A stretch of 7,684 nucleotides of DNA from Pseudomonadota bacterium (GTDB taxonomy: Bacteria > Myxococcota > UBA9042 > PHBI01): contig SYAK01000175.1 of assembly GCA_005788935.1 (NCBI GenBank), positions 1 to 7,684 on the forward strand, in the 5' to 3' direction. Within the stretch, counting starts at the first letter, position 1, and every line of letters begins with the position of its first letter. Position numbers and translations under genes: made by a program. The notes beneath the pieces are model-generated. The model searched no databases. It was not told the origin of the DNA and worked only from the letters and a program-made list of their open reading frames with translations. Shown piece after piece: positions 5,545 through 7,684 of the stretch.

Positions 5545-7056
5545 ATGGAAAGGCCCGAGCCGCGCACACCGACCCCACCTCATGACCAGCCGCGCGCCTC
5601 TGGCGCCCCTACGCCGACCGTCTCGGCGCTCGCGCTTCGACTCCTCGCCGTCGTCCCGGTGTGGATGCTCGGAGCATGCACCCCCGCCGGCCCGCGGCTC
5701 TCCGAGTCCTCTGCCCAGACGGTGGCCCAACCCACCCGGGCAGAGGCTGGCGAAGCGACCCTGCTGCTCCTCGCGGACATCCGGGGTGTGCTGCGGCCAT
5801 GCGGCTGCACGAAGGAGCTTCAACTCGGCGGCTTCGATCGCCTCGCCCCTGTCGTGGCGGAGTCCCGGGCCCGCGGACCGACGCTGACGCTTCATGCCGG
5901 GCCGCTCTTCCATGAGGCGAGCCCGGAGGAAGAGGGGCTCAAGCGGCCCCAGCGCGAACGTCAGGCCGAGGTCGTGGCCGAGCTCGCCCACAAGGTCGGC
6001 ATCGACCTCGTGGCACCGCACCCGCTCGACGAGGCTCGCTCCCCAGAGCGTTACGCGAGCCTCATCAAGACCTCCGGGGCTCACGCCATTCACAAGGTGA
6101 CCGGGGGCACGGACAGCTCCCTGCCGTGGGAGCGGCGGGACATCGGCGGGATCGCGGTCGGAGTCCTCCCACTCTCGCCCCCGCTCTCGGCCGCTGACCC
6201 GTCGGCGCTCGCGCGACTCGCTCGGACACTCGCCGAGCTCGGGACCGAGGTCGACGTCGTAGTCGGACTCTCCGGGCTCGGTCTCCGTGAGACGCGGCGC
6301 ATTGTCCGCAAGGTTCCCGGCCTCGACGTCGTGGTCGTGGGCGGCATGGGCGAACACCCAACCGTCATGGCCGAGCTCGAGCTCGAGGGACAGACGCGAC
6401 TCATCCAGCTCCACCGCGAGGGTCGGAACCTCGGGCGCCTCGTGCTTCGGCGCCCGGCCGGTTGGAGGCGCCCCGGGACCATCGCCGAGGGGCCCTCACG
6501 ACCCGACGCGCTGACCTTCGACTTCGAGCTCGTGCGCCTCCCGTGGACGCTGCCGCAGCAGCCCGAGATCGCTGCGCGCATGGCGGCCTTCGACAAGGAG
6601 CTCGCCAGAATCAACGTGGCGGCGGCCGGGAAGGTCCCGACGCCAGCCCCGGGCGAGGCGACCTACGTCGGTGTCGAGGCGTGCTTCGACTGCCACGCCG
6701 AGACCAGGCCGTTCTGGCAGACAACCCGACACGCGCTCGCATGGGAGACGCTCGAGAAGCTCGACAAGACCTTCGACACGGAGTGCGTGAGCTGTCACGT
6801 CACGGGCTACGGCAAGCCCGGTGGTTCACTCATCGGCCAGGTGGCCGGACGCGAGGATGTCCAGTGCGAGGCCTGCCATGGCCCGGGGTCTCTGCACGCA
6901 GCCGACGGCGACGTCGCGACCATCCTCCGAGCACCGATCGAGACGACCTGCACGGCCTGCCACAACACCCACCACTCCCCCTCCTTCGCCTTCGCCACGT
7001 TCCGCGAACGCCTGCGCGTGCCAGGTCACGGTCGCCCGCCCGAGACCGGAAAATAG
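5545..7056 (+). CDS. Lipoprotein: degenerate UshA-like phosphoesterase domain fused to a tetraheme cytochrome c554-like domain
   Basis: This 503-residue protein has a long N-terminal lead, a hydrophobic stretch and a lipobox LGAC with Cys45, so it should be lipid-anchored outside the cytoplasm. Residues about 70-300 follow the calcineurin-like/5'-nucleotidase layout, but the metal-site motifs are altered: D78-I-R-G where DxH is expected, AGP (118-120) where GD is expected, GLSG (241-244) and GGMG (266-269) where histidines are expected. A PCGC motif (85-88) follows the first strand. Residues about 370-500 hold four heme sites: CFDCH (380-384), CVSCH (414-418), CEACH (441-445) and CTACH (469-473). 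Candidate distal ligands are His396, His451 and His476/His477. The spacing and the HHSPSF tail resemble the cytochrome c554 family. It likely carries electrons; nucleotidase activity is doubtful. The ATG start has GGAG at 5534-5537 with 7 nt spacing. An in-frame GTG at 5500 lacks comparable support. Confidence 0.88.
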   Translation: MERPEPRTPTPPHDQPRASGAPTPTVSALALRLLAVVPVWMLGACTPAGPRLSESSAQTVAQPTRAEAGEATLLLLADIRGVLRPCGCTKELQLGGFDRLAPVVAESRARGPTLTLHAGPLFHEASPEEEGLKRPQRERQAEVVAELAHKVGIDLVAPHPLDEARSPERYASLIKTSGAHAIHKVTGGTDSSLPWERRDIGGIAVGVLPLSPPLSAADPSALARLARTLAELGTEVDVVVGLSGLGLRETRRIVRKVPGLDVVVVGGMGEHPTVMAELELEGQTRLIQLHREGRNLGRLVLRRPAGWRRPGTIAEGPSRPDALTFDFELVRLPWTLPQQPEIAARMAAFDKELARINVAAAGKVPTPAPGEATYVGVEACFDCHAETRPFWQTTRHALAWETLEKLDKTFDTECVSCHVTGYGKPGGSLIGQVAGREDVQCEACHGPGSLHAADGDVATILRAPIETTCTACHNTHHSPSFAFATFRERLRVPGHGRPPETGK

Positions 7057-7060
7057 ACTT

Positions 7061-7082
7061 GCAAGACAAAGCATGTCTTTGC
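7061..7082 (+). terminator. Hairpin just after the cytochrome gene
   Basis: GCAAGACA (7061-7068) pairs with TGTCTTTGC (7074-7082), giving eight base pairs with one bulged T and a 5-nt loop, four bases after the stop codon. It is AU-rich for this genome and is followed at once by a second hairpin. No proper U-run follows, so termination is a reasonable guess rather than a firm call. Confidence 0.4.
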
Positions 7083-7083
7083 A

Positions 7084-7100
7084 GTTCAAATATTTTGAAC
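7084..7100. repeat. Perfect AT-rich inverted repeat GTTCAAA-TAT-TTTGAAC
   Basis: Two 7-bp arms flank a 3-nt centre. The sequence could be a dimeric protein-binding site or the second half of a tandem hairpin terminator with 7061-7082. It lies in the lowest-GC part of the window. Confidence 0.5.
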
Positions 7101-7135
7101 ACCAATGAATTCGGACTGGATGCAAGAGAAACAAA

Positions 7136-7174
7136 CAGGCTCTGGCATACCGCGTTTCTCAGCACAGAGCCCTG
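7136..7174 (+). repeat. Inverted repeat GGCTCTG ... CAGAGCC
   Basis: GGCTCTG (7138-7144) is complementary to CAGAGCC (7165-7171). CA (7136-7137) and TG (7173-7174) extend it to nine pairs with one bulged C. The loop is 20 nt. It may be part of a structured 3' region or an RNA; no function is assigned. Confidence 0.4.
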
Positions 7175-7275
7175 ACGTGGGAGTGCGTGCGAAGCTCCTC
7201 GGAACATATTCGGACCCGACCCGCCCGAGGCGAGACCGTTCATGATGAAAAAAATCCCCGAAAGCGTGCATGAGA

Positions 7276-7316
7276 CGTTGAGGGTCTCGATCCTTGATGA
7301 TATTCGACCCTCAACG
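7276..7316. repeat. Perfect 11-bp inverted repeat CGTTGAGGGTC ... GACCCTCAACG
   Basis: Arms are at 7276-7286 and 7306-7316 with a 19-nt AT-leaning centre. In DNA the arms could be two half sites about 30 bp apart (three helical turns) flanking GATATT, which resembles a -10 element. In RNA it would be a strong stem-loop. The right arm is also complementary to the next GTTGAG copy, so alternative pairings exist. Confidence 0.5.
7278..7304 (+). promoter_or_regulatory. Weak candidate promoter inside the inverted repeat
   Basis: TTGAGG (7278-7283) is followed after 15 bp by GATATT (7299-7304), or after 17 bp by TATTCG (7301-7306). Both are poor compromises in spacing or match. It is listed because the two arms of the 11-bp repeat would overlap the -35 and the start region, an operator-like arrangement, and because the gene at 7657 needs a promoter somewhere upstream. 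Confidence 0.2.
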
Positions 7317-7360
7317 GGTTGAGAGGACTCCCATCCAAGCCCCGGGCGTCCGCCTCAACC
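7310..7360 (+). repeat. Alternating CTCAAC/GTTGAG elements allowing competing hairpins
   Basis: CTCAAC (7310-7315), GTTGAG (7318-7323) and CTCAAC (7354-7359) follow the GTTGAG of the 7276 repeat. The first pair is a 6-bp stem with only a GG centre; GGTTGAG (7317-7323) also pairs with CTCAACC (7354-7360). A further GTTGAG lies at 7617-7622 near the ribosome binding site of the last gene. The pairing choices resemble an attenuator or riboregulatory leader. Confidence 0.45.
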
Positions 7361-7424
7361 AAGGTCCTGCCGCAGGTCCCTCATGCCTGTCTCACCGACC
7401 AGAACTCTGATGATGTCGCCGAGC

Positions 7425-7542
7425 GAGGCCCTCGCCTCCCTGTGGGTGACATCCGTCCGACGGTCGGTCGAGGATGCACGGGCCACCCCTCCATCGGGCA
7501 CGACCAGAGGCCCTGCCTCCGGTCGGCTCCTGATGTGACATC
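7425..7542 (+). repeat. Diverged repeated block in the leader of the last gene
   Basis: GAGGCCCTCGCCTCC (7425-7439) recurs as GAGGCCCTGCCTCC (7507-7520), one base shorter. Each copy is followed by TGACATC (7447-7453 and 7536-7542). The first block also has a self-complementary CCGAC-G-GTCGG (7457-7467); the second has GATGT-G-ACATC (7532-7542). This looks like an old partial duplication about 82-89 bp apart, or two similar RNA or protein-binding modules. Confidence 0.35.
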
Positions 7543-7656
7543 GACTCGGGGGCTGGCCGCAAGGCTGGTGACGCCCGGGAGATGCCAGGTCGACAGCGAG
7601 AACATGTCGCCCACCCGTTGAGAGATTCCAACATCACCAGAGAGGAGACGAACACC

Positions 7657-7684
7657 ATGGCTGACGCCAAGAAGACCGCCGCCA
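7657..7684 (+). CDS. Start of a Lys/Ala-rich protein (3' end outside window)
   Basis: ATG at 7657 opens MADAKKTAA and runs off the window. The ribosome binding site is strong: AGGAG at 7643-7647 within GAGAGGAGACG, with 9 nt spacing. That makes this a real start despite only nine visible codons. Lys/Ala-rich beginnings occur in histone-like and other nucleic-acid-binding proteins, but nine residues cannot decide a family. The upstream stretch without genes is long and rich in inverted repeats, which suggests independent and possibly elaborate regulation. Confidence 0.7.

Larger units (their letters stand above)
7057..7656. other. 600-bp stretch without a convincing gene; hairpin-rich, low-GC at its start
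   Basis: No reading frame here has a ribosome binding site with sensible codon use. The first 84 bases (7057-7140) are about 39% G+C, a sharp drop from both sides. Several inverted repeats are listed separately. A run of seven A (7248-7254) follows a TTCAT-G-ATGAA palindrome. From about 7320 the GC content returns to normal. The stretch probably holds 3' processing or termination structures of the cytochrome gene and a long regulatory leader for the gene at 7657. A non-coding RNA is possible, but I recognise no known family. Confidence 0.6.

Noticed and set aside
7143..7158. TGGCAT... as a possible sigma-54 promoter
   Set aside because: The downstream GC of the -12 element is missing at the required spacing.
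7105..7245. 46-residue frame (MNSDWMQEKQ...) in the low-GC island
   Set aside because: No ribosome binding site precedes it, it reads through an inverted repeat, and it resembles nothing I know. Kept out as a gene, though a leader peptide cannot be fully excluded.
7239..7255. TTCAT-G-ATGAA palindrome followed by seven A as a terminator
   Set aside because: On the plus strand the run is A, not U. On the minus strand the U-run precedes the palindrome rather than following it, and no minus-strand gene is nearby.
7319..7621. 100-residue frame in the stretch before the last gene
   Set aside because: No supporting ribosome binding site, no domain, and it crosses several palindromes and repeats. 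Non-coding leader is more likely.
7057..7656. tRNA, rRNA, CRISPR or insertion-sequence content
   Set aside because: No cloverleaf arms, no regularly spaced repeats with spacers and no transposase remnant could be read in either strand.

Overview
The window is GC-rich DNA (roughly 70% G+C by eye). Every gene I can support is on the + strand. It has GTG starts, TonB/ExbBD genes, long proline- and acid-rich secreted proteins and a lipoprotein c-type cytochrome. These suggest a Gram-negative bacterium of the myxobacteria/Bradymonas-like (former deltaproteobacterial) type. That placement is inferred from gene style, not from a marker gene.

Layout: (1) 1-342, the 3' end of ruvB (Holliday-junction helicase). 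(2) 343-532, a gap with a GC-only hairpin, a widely spaced inverted repeat and a TATAGT -10 box. (3) 533-2677, a tight exbB-exbD-tonB operon (1-nt stop/start overlap, then a 1-nt gap), which is a proton-driven energy transducer of the inner membrane. The TonB has an extra Cys-flanked beta-type domain between its membrane anchor and its proline-rich arm. (4) 2678-2756, a short gap with a perfect 16-bp palindrome abutting a promoter whose predicted transcription start falls on the GTG of the next gene. (5) 2757-5455, two overlapping genes for exported proteins: a beta-propeller-like protein with a very acidic insertion and a helical C-terminus, then a small helical protein that appears to share that C-terminal domain. 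(6) 5456-5544, a gap with two mutually exclusive hairpins. (7) 5545-7056, a lipoprotein joining a UshA-like phosphoesterase domain, with its metal ligands lost, to a four-heme c554-like cytochrome domain. (8) 7057-7656, 600 bp without a convincing gene. It starts as a low-GC island (about 39% over 7057-7140) rich in hairpins and continues with alternating copies of GTTGAG/CTCAAC. (9) 7657 onward, the first nine codons of a Lys/Ala-rich protein with a strong ribosome binding site.

ExbB-ExbD-TonB would carry proton-motive force across the periplasm. The next two products are predicted to be exported and the last is predicted to be a lipid-anchored cytochrome, so the block reads as one cell-envelope module. 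Whether these genes act together is inference from co-orientation and spacing. The most unusual points are the TonB domain insertion, the adjacent genes sharing a C-terminal domain, the apparently dead phosphoesterase fused to a tetraheme cytochrome, and the hairpin-rich 7057-7656 region.
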